NCBI GenBank assembly: GCA_030152605.1
Contig: JASLJB010000233.1
Span: 1-11,966, forward strand
Direction: 5' to 3'
From: Acinetobacter sp.
Lineage (GTDB): Bacteria > Pseudomonadota > Gammaproteobacteria > Pseudomonadales > Moraxellaceae
DNA length: 11,966 bases
Positions 1 through 7,444 of this stretch are shown one piece after another; the stretch's first letter is position 1; every line of letters starts with the position of its first letter. The position numbers and the translations under genes were made by a program. A model generated the notes under the pieces. It made no database searches. It was not told the origin of the DNA and saw only the letters and a program-made list of their open reading frames with translations.

Positions 1-1257
1 TCACGATTCTTATATTTGTCATTTTCACAGTCATTGGTTGAGGATGTATCTGCCACGGCGCGAAACATTGTCAAATCAGATGACTTTCAGCGCCTATGGC
101 CAGTGGAGATCTCGCGAAGCACCGATGCAAAGGCCAGTTGGAAAACCACGGTAGAAGGTTATGAGGCCGGGCATGTGTACTCTGCATCGATGGGTGGGCA
201 GGTTACGGGTCGCCGTGCCGGTACTTTGGCGGATGCGGGCTTTACTGGTGCAATCATTCTGGATGACCCACTCAAGCCTGAGGATGCATTTAGTAAGACT
301 GCACGAAACAAGGCTAATCGTAAGATTCTAAATACGGTCAACTCGCGTAAGGCTAAGTCATCCACACCGATCATCCTGATTATGCAGCGTTTGCACGTTG
401 AAGATCCGACCAACTTTGTGATGACGGGTAACGTGCCGGGTGAGTGGCATCAAATCACGGTACCGGCGCTGATCGATGATGCATACATTGCCAAGTTGCC
501 TGAGCATATTCAAAAGAAGATTCCGCGTGATGTTGAGCGTGATGCCAAGGGTCGGCAAAGTTATTGGCCACTCAAGGAGTCACTGCAGTCGTTACTACAG
601 CTTGAACAGGGTGGCCAAGATAAAGATGGTGCCACGGTATCGCGCTATACATTCAGCAGTCAGTACCAGCAAGCACCCAAAAAGCTTGGCGGTGATCTGG
701 TCAAGGCTGACTGGTTTGGGCGTTATGTTGAGCTGCCAGTATTGAAATGGCGGGCGATCTGGGCGGACACGGCGCAGAAGGTAAAAGAGCATAACGACTA
801 TTCGGTATTTCTTTGCGGTGGTTTGGGTTATGACGATCGGCTTTATATCATCGATGTGCGCCGTGGTAAGTGGGAATCACCGGAGCTGATCAAGGAAGCC
901 AAGGCGTTCATTAACAAACATAAAGATAGCAACACTAAAATTGGTAAGTTGCGTTATATGGCGATTGAGGATAAGGCTTCGGGTACCACATTGATTCAAA
1001 CGGTATCACGGCAAACCACATTACCGATTAAGGCAATCCAGCGCAGTACAGACAAACTCACTCGAACCATGGATGTAGTGTTCTATGTGGAGGAGCGCAG
1101 AGTTTGGTTGCCGGCATCTGCGCCGTGGCTATTGAACTATATCGAAGAGATTGAAGGACTCACGGCGGATATGACCCATGATCATGATGACCAGTGGGAC
1201 CCGACGATTGACGCCATTAACGACACGCTGGCGAAGAAGCCGACTGTATTTGATTAG
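1..1257 (+). CDS. terL: Terminase large subunit, 5' truncated by the window edge
   Basis: This is the packaging motor ATPase and headful nuclease. The frame is open from base 1 and the first residues (SRFLYLSFSQSL) match the middle of TerL proteins, so the true start lies upstream. A TTG at 16 is not the start. The Walker A motif is therefore outside the window. Visible parts are a Walker B-like AIILDDP (acidic pair at 262-267), a coupling motif PIILIMQRLH just after 366, and a C-terminal RNase H-type nuclease. Its acidic residues are in WADTAQ (Asp at 766-768), AIEDKASG (967-972) and DHDDQWD (1180-1200). This arrangement fits the family with the psiM2 ORF9-type C-terminal domain (TIGR01630). 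The portal gene follows after 8 bases, the usual order. Function is confident; the full length cannot be known from here. Confidence 0.95.
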   Translation, partial: SRFLYLSFSQSLVEDVSATARNIVKSDDFQRLWPVEISRSTDAKASWKTTVEGYEAGHVYSASMGGQVTGRRAGTLADAGFTGAIILDDPLKPEDAFSKTARNKANRKILNTVNSRKAKSSTPIILIMQRLHVEDPTNFVMTGNVPGEWHQITVPALIDDAYIAKLPEHIQKKIPRDVERDAKGRQSYWPLKESLQSLLQLEQGGQDKDGATVSRYTFSSQYQQAPKKLGGDLVKADWFGRYVELPVLKWRAIWADTAQKVKEHNDYSVFLCGGLGYDDRLYIIDVRRGKWESPELIKEAKAFINKHKDSNTKIGKLRYMAIEDKASGTTLIQTVSRQTTLPIKAIQRSTDKLTRTMDVVFYVEERRVWLPASAPWLLNYIEEIEGLTADMTHDHDDQWDPTIDAINDTLAKKPTVFD

Positions 1258-1265
1258 GAAAACTT

Positions 1266-2573
1266 ATGGCAACAAAGAAAAAGCCCGACGCCATTGGTGA
1301 TGCGGGCGCATATACGAACTTTGTATCGAATATTGGTACTGACCGCGATAAGGCCTCACATGGGCGTTTTGTACGCCGTGATGTATCGGATGATCAGCTT
1401 GAAGCAGTGTATTCACACTGGTTGGCCAAGCGCATTGTGAATCGACCAGCATCAGATATGCTGCGTGCCGGTTGGTATTTTGAGGGGATTCAAGACAACA
1501 ACCTTAAAGCGCTGACCGAAGCCTGTAAGAAGTATCACCTGAACCATATTCTACTGTCGGGATTGATCCTGTCGCGCCTCTATGGCGTGGTCTATGTGCT
1601 ACTCGGCACGGCGGATGGCAAGCAGCTCGATCAACCGTTTGAGTTGGATAAAATGGGCCGTGGTCGTCTGGAGTTTTTCACAGTCATTAAGAAGAAGTAT
1701 CTGACTGCAGACAAGAATAGCTATCTGCCACCGTCAGATTGCTATGGCCTACTCAAGCAGCCTGAGTTTTATAACCTGCAGATGAATGATGGCAAGGGTC
1801 AGCAGAAGATCCACCACAGTCGCCTGATTCCCTTTCACTATGCGGATGTGGTGAATGAAGAGCCGCAGAGCGTACTGCAGGAGGTTTATGAGGATCTGCT
1901 TGATCATGCTGGTCTAAAGAAAGCAACTGCCAGTCTGGTGCATGAATCCAAGATCGATATCATCAGAACACCGGATCTGGTCACCAAGATCAAAGATGAC
2001 ATGAAAGCGGTTGTAGAGCGTTTCATGAGTGTTGGTCTGCTCAAGGGTCTAAACGGCATGCTGGTCTTGGATGCTGGGGAAGAATACGACTCTAAGACCT
2101 ATAACTTCGCAGGGTTGCCTGATCTGATGCGTGAGTATTCGATTCAAACTGCGGGTGCTGCCGAGATCCCTTATACGATCTTGTTTGGCCAAGCGCCTGC
2201 GGGGCTTAACGCCACCGGTGAGCATGACACGCGCAACTACTATGATTCGATCGCAACCAAGCAGGAATGGCAGTTTAAGCCGATCCTGATGAAGTTTCTC
2301 GCCGTGATCTGCCAGACGACGTTTGGTCGGCAGATACCTGAGCTAGATGTGGTGTTTAATCCGCTATGGCAGTTAGATGCCAAGATCCGCTCGGAAGTGG
2401 AGAAAGCCAATGCTGAGCGTGATGAGAAGTACTTGGATATGGGGATTATCACTGAGCCGCAAATTGCTCGGCAGTTATTGATCGATGGGGTTTATTCGGT
2501 GATCAATGATCAGCACATCAAAGAATTGGAAAGCATGGTGAAGCCGCATGACGACGATGATCCAACTGCTTAA
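1266..2573 (+). CDS. Portal protein, DUF1073 family
   Basis: The portal forms the dodecameric ring at one capsid vertex through which DNA enters and leaves, and it binds TerL and the connector proteins. At 435 aa it has the usual length for this family. Family hallmarks are RPASDMLRAGWYF at 60-72, a helix with LILSRLYGVVYVLLG at 100-114, and the strongly conserved block starting IPYTILFGQAPAG at 301 and continuing LNATGEHDTRNYYD to 327. The start ATG is preceded by AGGAAAACTT, which overlaps the terL stop. The C-terminus is acidic (HDDDD) and overlaps the next gene by 26 bases, so the two are probably translationally coupled. Nothing appears broken. Confidence 0.93.
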   Translation: MATKKKPDAIGDAGAYTNFVSNIGTDRDKASHGRFVRRDVSDDQLEAVYSHWLAKRIVNRPASDMLRAGWYFEGIQDNNLKALTEACKKYHLNHILLSGLILSRLYGVVYVLLGTADGKQLDQPFELDKMGRGRLEFFTVIKKKYLTADKNSYLPPSDCYGLLKQPEFYNLQMNDGKGQQKIHHSRLIPFHYADVVNEEPQSVLQEVYEDLLDHAGLKKATASLVHESKIDIIRTPDLVTKIKDDMKAVVERFMSVGLLKGLNGMLVLDAGEEYDSKTYNFAGLPDLMREYSIQTAGAAEIPYTILFGQAPAGLNATGEHDTRNYYDSIATKQEWQFKPILMKFLAVICQTTFGRQIPELDVVFNPLWQLDAKIRSEVEKANAERDEKYLDMGIITEPQIARQLLIDGVYSVINDQHIKELESMVKPHDDDDPTA

Positions 2574-3357
2574 GCCGCAGCTGCAGCAGATCAAGAAGCG
2601 TAAGAAGGGTCGCAAGGCCAAACTTAAACCCATCAAAGTGAATCGCCGTGTAGAGTTGTATTACACACGGCAGCTCTTGGCCATATCGAAGTACTGCCAA
2701 GAACAGGCAGATGAATTGGTATTGCCGGCCGTGGGTGAGAATATCGGTGATGGTTGGTTCTCTGAGCTATTTGCCAAGCTGAAAGATAGAGTCGTCAAAT
2801 ACTCGGTTGAAGCTGCAGAGCCACTGGCGACTAAGGTGGTGGTGGATGTGCGTGTTGATGTGGATGGTCAGATTGCCAAGCACACCAAATCAGCCCTTGG
2901 GGTAGACCTAACACCGTTCTATCGTGCTACTGATATTCAGACTGTGGTGAACGCGAATATTGAGGCCAACGTGGCTTTGATTAAGTCGATCCCAAACCAG
3001 TACGCTGATAAGCTTGAGGCGCTGGTGCATAACGCGCTGCAGACAGGGCAGACTAATGAGGAGTTGGCACAGGCCATTAAGCAGTTGGGTGTGAGTACTG
3101 ATTACCGTGCACGCTTAATTGCCGGTGACCAGATGGGCAAGATCAACGGCAATATCAATAAGGCGCGTCAGGTGTCGATGGGTGTTGAGACCTATGTGTG
3201 GTTATCGGCCAAGGATGAGCGAGTACGCTTAGATCATCAGCATAAGGATGGTAAAACTTTTCGATGGGATGACCCACCAAGTGGGGGCCATCCGGGTGAG
3301 CCGATTCGATGTCGCTGCACGGCGCTGCCAAATTATGAGGATATTTTGATTGACTGA
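2548..3357 (+). CDS. Minor head protein, SPP1 gp7 / Mu gpF-like (MuF domain)
   Basis: Proteins of this family (269 aa here) sit in a few copies inside the head near the portal and help prohead assembly and DNA delivery. The N-terminus is very basic (KKRKKGRKAKLK at 17-28). The middle is helical, and the C-terminal MuF domain carries DERVRLDHQHKDGKTF at 223-238 and a terminal RCRC at 254-257, which are the family signatures. The chosen ATG overlaps the portal gene; an in-frame ATG three codons later is an alternative. No toxin domain is fused to it. The gene ends in EDILID, an ending echoed by the protein at 10141-10767. Confidence 0.92.
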   Translation: MTTMIQLLKPQLQQIKKRKKGRKAKLKPIKVNRRVELYYTRQLLAISKYCQEQADELVLPAVGENIGDGWFSELFAKLKDRVVKYSVEAAEPLATKVVVDVRVDVDGQIAKHTKSALGVDLTPFYRATDIQTVVNANIEANVALIKSIPNQYADKLEALVHNALQTGQTNEELAQAIKQLGVSTDYRARLIAGDQMGKINGNINKARQVSMGVETYVWLSAKDERVRLDHQHKDGKTFRWDDPPSGGHPGEPIRCRCTALPNYEDILID

Positions 3358-3631
3358 TTATCAAACTTGTGGCAAGTGCCTAGCATGCACTCAATACAAT
3401 GGCACCAATGGCAATGGCTACCAGCCTTGTCATAACCCTAGGCCTAACCCCGCACCTCCACCACCAATGGTTTCAAGACCACCTGTAAATCTCACAGGAT
3501 CGGCTACACCAGAACAGATTGAACAAATTAGGGAGCTGACTTTGAGGAAAGCCTTACTTTCGGTTCTATTAATCTCAATTCCGATATTGTTATGGAAGTT
3601 AGATGCGATAATTTTGGCGTTAAAGTCCTGA
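3350..3631 (+). CDS. Small Cys/Pro-rich single-span membrane protein, unknown function
   Basis: I do not recognise this 93-aa protein. It starts with TTG, overlapping the end of the MuF gene by 8 bases. The start is supported by a GAGGA ribosome site at 3337-3341, 8 bases upstream. The N-terminus has CGKCLAC with a further Cys (positions 7, 10, 13, 27), which could bind a metal or form disulfides. A proline run (PNPAPPPP) follows, then a short charged linker and one hydrophobic segment at about 66-90 ending LKS. The layout suggests a C-terminally anchored membrane protein. It is followed by an intrinsic terminator and a second Pro-rich membrane protein. Being non-structural and placed inside the head module, it is probably an accessory (moron) gene. 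An envelope role such as exclusion of other phages is only a guess. Confidence 0.7.
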   Translation: MTDYQTCGKCLACTQYNGTNGNGYQPCHNPRPNPAPPPPMVSRPPVNLTGSATPEQIEQIRELTLRKALLSVLLISIPILLWKLDAIILALKS

Positions 3632-3652
3632 TTCTTCACCGCAAACATATGT

Positions 3653-3673
3653 GCCACCTTCGGGTGGTTTTTT
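3653..3673 (+). terminator. Intrinsic terminator with UUCG tetraloop
   Basis: Stem CCACC / GGTGG (3654-3658 with 3663-3667, extendable by a G-T pair) closes a TTCG loop, the very stable C(UUCG)G tetraloop, and is followed by six T. It lies 22 bases after the stop of the small membrane protein and 14 bases before the next start codon, so it would attenuate transcription entering the capsid genes unless read-through or antitermination occurs. Confidence 0.8.
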
Positions 3674-3687
3674 ATTGAGCGCAATTT

Positions 3688-3846
3688 ATGGATAAAACAA
3701 AAGTTAAAAGACCAGTACCACCCACTGTAAAGACCCCGCCTTTAGTTGAGGAGGGTGAAGCACCCAATCTAGAGCTAGGCTTCTTTATCATTTTTATCTG
3801 TCTGCTTGTGATGTTCTTGCTATTAGGGATCGGAACAACTTTATGA
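3688..3846 (+). CDS. 52-aa Pro-rich single-span membrane protein, unknown function
   Basis: This short gene reads from ATG 3688 to a TGA that overlaps the next start codon as ATGA. That overlap, plus a clean hydrophobic helix, is the main reason to believe it is real. The N-terminus is basic and proline-rich (KVKRPVPPTVKTPP, residues 5-18), followed by an acidic linker (EEGEAPNLE). A transmembrane segment runs from about 30 to 49 (GFFIIFICLLVMFLLLG). The ribosome site is weak. Its architecture repeats that of the gene just upstream (soluble Pro-rich head, C-terminal membrane span), so the two may act together. One span is too few for a typical canonical holin. The function is unknown. Confidence 0.65.
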   Translation: MDKTKVKRPVPPTVKTPPLVEEGEAPNLELGFFIIFICLLVMFLLLGIGTTL

Positions 3847-5033
3847 AGTTACTCTACCAACTCAAAATCGGGGACTTTGCTCCGAGCGAATCGTCACGAT
3901 CATTCACCAAAGAAGGGTATTTGAAGTGTGTTGGCGTTCGCTTGGCCAAGGCCCCACAAGTACGTCAGTATTATGCCTATGAGTTCCCGAGCTTAACGGG
4001 ATTCACGGCGGATCAAGTCATCAATGTCTACACACCTGCAGAGGAGCTATTCAAGCCCGAGGTGGTGCTGAGCTTTGATGGCGTAGACACAACTGACTAT
4101 CACCCACCCAAGAACGAGATCAATGCTTCCAACTGGAAGGACTACCACACCGGTATCTGCGAGAACGTGCGCGTAGAAGGTGAGTATCTGGTGGGCGATC
4201 TGCTGATCAAAGACAAGAACAGCATTGATCTGATTCAGAGCAATGAGCGTGTTGAGATATCACTCGGCTATGGCGCGCTACTGGTGATTGAATCCGGCAC
4301 GGCGCCAGACGGTACACCATACCAAGCCAAATTTATTAATTTTGTAGGCAATCACGTGGCACTGGTCAAATACGGTCGCTGTGGCGGTGACTGTCGGATC
4401 GGTGATGAAAAAACAAACCCAAAGGGGGAAACCATGGAAGTAATCGTAAACGGCATTCGTTTTGATGTAGGCGATAACAAGCCTTTAGCGGATGCACTCA
4501 AGCTGCAGCAAGAGCAGCTGGAGAATCTGAAAGCAGCAAAACTCAAAGTTGGCGATCAGCAGTTCGCCGTGGGTGATGAATTACCTGCAGTACAAGCACT
4601 AGTCAATACACTGCAAACCGAAAACGGTCAGCTTAAGCAACAGGTCGGTGATCTTGAAAAGAATCAGATCACGCCTGAAAAGTTGGATCAAGTTGTAGCA
4701 GAGCGTGCCGCCGTGGTCGCAGATGCTCAGGCCTTGGCACCCGGTGTGAAAACCGAAGGTTGTAGCTGCGAGCAGATCAAACGTGATGTGGTCGCTGCCA
4801 AAGCCGGTGATGCCTTGGTCACGGCGGTGCTCGGTGGTGTCGCCGTGGGTGATGCCAAGCCAGATCAGATCGATACGGTGTTTCGCGCACTGTCAGCAGT
4901 GAAGGCAACCACGCCAACCAACTCAGTCGGTGATGCGTTGAAGACCTTCCAAGAACAACAGGTCGGCGATGCTGATCCAAATGCCAATCAACAACCGGCT
5001 TATAACAAAGCCAATGCCTATAAAACCATTTAA
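3843..5033 (+). CDS. Prohead maturation protease fused to scaffold-like region, DUF2213 family
   Basis: This 396-aa protein is probably the head-assembly protease with its scaffold. Residues 1 to about 180 are the DUF2213 domain. It has a conserved His in YHPP (H87), a Ser in ISLGYG (S140) and a second His in NHVALVKYGR (H171), an order that resembles the His-Ser-His triads of herpesvirus-type prohead proteases. This active-site assignment is by analogy. From residue 198 the sequence changes to a short beta-like start (MEVIVNGIRFDV). It then becomes Gln/Leu-rich helix likely to form coiled coil (LQQEQLENLK, LQTENGQLKQQ), as in scaffolds. A strong internal ribosome site precedes M198. Ten [IV]GD tripeptides are spread along the chain. 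It starts at the ATGA overlap and precedes the cement and capsid genes, as expected for this role. Confidence 0.85.
   Translation: MKLLYQLKIGDFAPSESSRSFTKEGYLKCVGVRLAKAPQVRQYYAYEFPSLTGFTADQVINVYTPAEELFKPEVVLSFDGVDTTDYHPPKNEINASNWKDYHTGICENVRVEGEYLVGDLLIKDKNSIDLIQSNERVEISLGYGALLVIESGTAPDGTPYQAKFINFVGNHVALVKYGRCGGDCRIGDEKTNPKGETMEVIVNGIRFDVGDNKPLADALKLQQEQLENLKAAKLKVGDQQFAVGDELPAVQALVNTLQTENGQLKQQVGDLEKNQITPEKLDQVVAERAAVVADAQALAPGVKTEGCSCEQIKRDVVAAKAGDALVTAVLGGVAVGDAKPDQIDTVFRALSAVKATTPTNSVGDALKTFQEQQVGDADPNANQQPAYNKANAYKTI
4434..5033 (+). CDS. Possible nested in-frame scaffold protein from an internal start
   Basis: An in-frame ATG (codon 198 of the protease gene) has AAAGGGGGAA immediately upstream, with the G run at 4424-4428 and a 5-base spacer. 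This is a better ribosome site than that of the full-length gene. It sits exactly where the protease domain ends and the helical region begins, and would give a 199-aa protein lacking the protease. The logic is the same as phage lambda C and Nu3, where a scaffold is translated from inside the protease gene in the same frame. The sequence shows the site; use in the cell is inferred. Confidence 0.5.
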   Translation: MEVIVNGIRFDVGDNKPLADALKLQQEQLENLKAAKLKVGDQQFAVGDELPAVQALVNTLQTENGQLKQQVGDLEKNQITPEKLDQVVAERAAVVADAQALAPGVKTEGCSCEQIKRDVVAAKAGDALVTAVLGGVAVGDAKPDQIDTVFRALSAVKATTPTNSVGDALKTFQEQQVGDADPNANQQPAYNKANAYKTI

Positions 5034-5045
5034 GGGTCAAAGACT

Positions 5046-5516
5046 ATGGTTAAACAATACGATCAATTGCCGGGGATGAAAGCTCGGCTCGGTGGTCCCG
5101 AAGATGTGCTGTCCATCCATGTATCCGGTGACGCCGTGTTTACAGATGGTGATGTGGTGGTACGCAATACCGATGGTCAAACTGTATCTGCGGTGAAAGA
5201 CGGCAGTAATACCAAGTTTGGGATTAGCGTGCGTCACGGCGTAGGCAAGTCAGGCCGTACTGCAGCAGGCAAAGAAGCTTATAAGCTCGGTGATGTTGCT
5301 CCAATCATGACCATTGGTTCGATCTGGGTGAAGGTGGGTGCACCAGTCACCGATATTAGCGCCAAAGTCTTTGTGAAGACCGCCGATGGTACCACTGCAG
5401 CGCCACTCGGATCTTTGTCATCCGCTGACACCGATGGCACCGAATTCCCCAATGCATCTTGGGAAACCATTTCAAATGAACAGGGCTTTGCCGTTGTTCG
5501 CTTATTAGGGGCATAA
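5046..5516 (+). CDS. Probable capsid cement/decoration protein
   Basis: This 156-aa protein is predicted to be mostly beta strand, with many Gly, Val, Thr and Asp and short turns (SGDAVFTDGDVVV, VKVGAPVTD, KVFVKTADGT). This is the usual look of the small structural protein encoded directly before DUF2184-type capsid genes. Such proteins bind the outer shell and stabilise it (DUF2190 / phage cement-type proteins). There is no membrane segment or signal peptide. AAGGG ahead of the ATG overlaps the previous stop, and the capsid gene begins 3 bases after its stop. The family placement rests on context and fold style rather than a catalytic motif. Confidence 0.7.
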   Translation: MVKQYDQLPGMKARLGGPEDVLSIHVSGDAVFTDGDVVVRNTDGQTVSAVKDGSNTKFGISVRHGVGKSGRTAAGKEAYKLGDVAPIMTIGSIWVKVGAPVTDISAKVFVKTADGTTAAPLGSLSSADTDGTEFPNASWETISNEQGFAVVRLLGA

Positions 5517-5519
5517 CAC

Positions 5520-6497
5520 ATGAGTAATAAGACTGCTCACATGAAGCTACGCTTAACGCCAGTAGCCAGTATCATCCAAGCACAGATCGGCGATGCGTTT
5601 AATATTGATGCATTGGCTCAATTGTTCGTAAAGCTTGAAGAAACCAACGAAATGACCCCTCAGCTTGAGCAGGTCATGGATTATGCGAAATACATTCCTG
5701 TCACAGGTGTGAATGGTGTATTTGGTGGTGGCGAAGTGCTGTCGCGAAAACGCGGTGTGGGAATGGGTAAAGACTATTCTGGTACCGGTGGTGATACCCC
5801 ATTGGCCGAAGTCGAATATGACACAGTGTCGTTGCCGATCCGAGTGGGTACGATTGGCTATCGTTATGCGATCTTGGAGCTGGCAGCTGCACAGCAAATG
5901 AATGTTCAGCTTGAATCTGACAAGGTTCAGGCTGCGCGTTTGGCTGCGGAAAAACACCTTTCGCAAATTGCATGGTATGGCAATAAGCTTGCCGGCATTA
6001 ACGGCTTCCTTAATCAGACCGGTGTAACGGTGATCACGGCGCAACATGCTTGGGCTACGGCAACCGTTGAGCAGGTACTTGCTGACTTTAACGCCAGCCT
6101 TGCCGATGCGGATGATCTTTTTGACAATGATGCATCGGTGCAGCCGGATACCTACTTGATGGCCTCCAATCAGTACATGTCACTGTCTTCGCGTGTGGTG
6201 CCGGACTCAGGTGGCAAGACCTTCCTAAAGTTCATTGAAGAAAACAACATCTTCGCCACTCAGTCCAAGCCTTTGACGATTCGTGGTTTAGGTCGCTCCA
6301 ACGGCCAAGGCACCGCCAAAGCGGATCGCTCGATCATTTATCGCCGTGATCCAAGCTGTATTCAAATGAAAGCTGATGATGTACAGTTCTTGGCAGCTCA
6401 GCCTGTGGACTTAGATATTAAGGTGCCGGGGCATTACAAATATCAGGGCGTTTGGCTCAAGCGCGTTGACTCAATGCGTTACATGGATCACCAGTAA
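5520..6497 (+). CDS. Major capsid protein, DUF2184 family (HK97-type fold)
   Basis: This 325-aa protein matches the family's usual length. Recognisable parts are an N-terminal helix ending FNIDALAQLFVKLEE, a Gly-rich loop (VFGGGEVLSRKRGVGMGKDY at 67-86), and LPIRVGTIGYRYAILELAAA with the following Gln/Lys/Ala-rich spine-like helix. The C-terminal strands are VQFLAAQPVDLDIKVPGHYK and GVWLKRVDSMRYMD. The start ATG has AGGGG 8 bases upstream; Met8 is a weaker alternative. A tripeptide IGD at 23-25 matches the motif repeated in the upstream protease/scaffold and could mark a short N-terminal peptide removed on maturation, which is inference. It will be the most abundant protein of the virion. Confidence 0.9.
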   Translation: MSNKTAHMKLRLTPVASIIQAQIGDAFNIDALAQLFVKLEETNEMTPQLEQVMDYAKYIPVTGVNGVFGGGEVLSRKRGVGMGKDYSGTGGDTPLAEVEYDTVSLPIRVGTIGYRYAILELAAAQQMNVQLESDKVQAARLAAEKHLSQIAWYGNKLAGINGFLNQTGVTVITAQHAWATATVEQVLADFNASLADADDLFDNDASVQPDTYLMASNQYMSLSSRVVPDSGGKTFLKFIEENNIFATQSKPLTIRGLGRSNGQGTAKADRSIIYRRDPSCIQMKADDVQFLAAQPVDLDIKVPGHYKYQGVWLKRVDSMRYMDHQ

Positions 6498-6510
6498 GGA
6501 TTAATACAAC

Positions 6511-6852
6511 ATGGCTAAATATTCATACACATATAGCGGCGAACAAGCCGCTTTTATTTTGTCTGGCGTTTGTGTTTTACCTGCAGGTGTTGCGGTAGAA
6601 CTCGAAGGCAGTGATCACGAAGCTTTGGCGAACAATAAGTTTGTGAAGCACTTGGTTGATCATGGTGAACTTTCAATTACTGAAATTGAAGGCGATTCAG
6701 TAATGACTGACCTTGAAAATACCGAAGATCCTTTAACTGATGCTCTCGGCATTAAAGAAGTCCGCGCGGCGCTCAAGGATCTTGGGATTGCATTCACGAC
6801 CAAAGAAACCCTTGAGCAGTTGCAAGCGAAGTTAGCTCAAGTCACTGAATAA
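6511..6852 (+). CDS. Head-region protein with C-terminal HeH/SAP-like helices
   Basis: This 113-aa protein lies between the capsid and DUF4054 genes. The N-terminal half looks beta-rich (YSYTYSGEQAAFILSG, VCVLPAGVAVELEG). It is followed by an acidic linker, and the C-terminus at about 79-110 reads LGIKEVRAALKDLGIAF then TKETLEQLQAKL. That is the helix-extended-loop-helix pattern of HeH/LEM/SAP motifs often seen at this position in phage head operons. Such motifs can bind nucleic acid, but the role in virions is not settled. The ribosome site AAGGA overlaps the capsid stop codon. It is probably a head completion or connector accessory protein. Confidence 0.6.
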   Translation: MAKYSYTYSGEQAAFILSGVCVLPAGVAVELEGSDHEALANNKFVKHLVDHGELSITEIEGDSVMTDLENTEDPLTDALGIKEVRAALKDLGIAFTTKETLEQLQAKLAQVTE

Positions 6853-6861
6853 GGTGCAGTC

Positions 6862-7245
6862 ATGGACCCACAGGCATTCCGACAAAAATTCAAATACGAC
6901 ACGGCGCTTCTCAATCTGACTGATGCAGAAATTGCGGATGCACTTGAAGAAGCGGATCTGGTCGTATCTACGCTTGAGTTTGGCGCATTAAAAGAACGTG
7001 CTGTGGGTCTATATGCAGCACACATTCTAAAGGTCGGACTCAAATCCAAGTCAGGTAATGGCTTCTCGGATGCTGCAAGTATGTCGATCGCAGGACAGGC
7101 TGTGAGTTATTCACGTTCTAATACTGAATCGTTCTACAGTCACAGCATTTATGGTCAGCGTTACCTGGCACTTAAAAACTCAATTCCAATCGATAGCGTA
7201 GGCACCAATCCCAATCGATTAGGTGTTGGTGCTTTCGTAATCTAG
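6862..7245 (+). CDS. Head-tail connector / adaptor, DUF4054 family
   Basis: This 127-aa protein fits the DUF4054 family, whose members sit beneath the portal and bridge the head to the neck. Supporting features are the start MDPQAFRQKFKYD, the helix around LTDAEIADALEEADLVV (19-35), YAAHILKVGL at 51-60, the linker SIAGQAVSYS, and the typical YGQRYLAL at 97-104. It is followed at 6 bases' effective spacing by the next gene, whose AGGA site overlaps this stop. The gene context (after the capsid gene, before the gp10-like gene) is the expected one. Confidence 0.8.
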   Translation: MDPQAFRQKFKYDTALLNLTDAEIADALEEADLVVSTLEFGALKERAVGLYAAHILKVGLKSKSGNGFSDAASMSIAGQAVSYSRSNTESFYSHSIYGQRYLALKNSIPIDSVGTNPNRLGVGAFVI

Positions 7246-7253
7246 GAAAAAGC

Positions 7254-7436
7254 ATGTTATTTAAATATCAAGCACCTGCAACCTACAAGTCCACATCGAT
7301 TGTGTTTGCAGGTCGAAAAATTCAAGTTAAAAATGGCGTGGTCGAATCCAACGATGACATTTTCAATATCCTTGCACCACTCGGGTTTAAGCGTATTGAA
7401 GCTGCTGAACGTAAGGTGACTGCAGCAAAGGCATAG
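7254..7436 (+). CDS. 60-aa protein of the head-tail connector region, unknown function
   Basis: This small soluble protein has no recognised family. It has a short beta hairpin pattern (IVFAGRKIQVKNGVVESND) followed by a helix (DIFNILAPLGFKRIE) and a Lys/Ala-rich tail. Its ATG has AGGAAAA six bases upstream overlapping the previous stop, and the next gene starts 8 bases after its own stop, so it sits firmly in the operon. Small proteins of this kind at this position are common in siphophages and are probably structural, possibly part of the neck. That is inference from position. Confidence 0.65.
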   Translation: MLFKYQAPATYKSTSIVFAGRKIQVKNGVVESNDDIFNILAPLGFKRIEAAERKVTAAKA

Positions 7437-7444
7437 GGTGAGCC

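Noticed and set aside
2548..3357. MuF polymorphic toxin
   Set aside because: The protein ends immediately after the MuF signature, with no room for a fused toxin domain, and has the normal length of a structural head protein.
5553..6047. Open reading frame of 164 codons on the - strand across the capsid gene
   Set aside because: It lies wholly opposite a certain capsid gene, has no recognisable domain, and its composition is what the antisense of that gene would give. The other - strand frames were rejected for the same reason.
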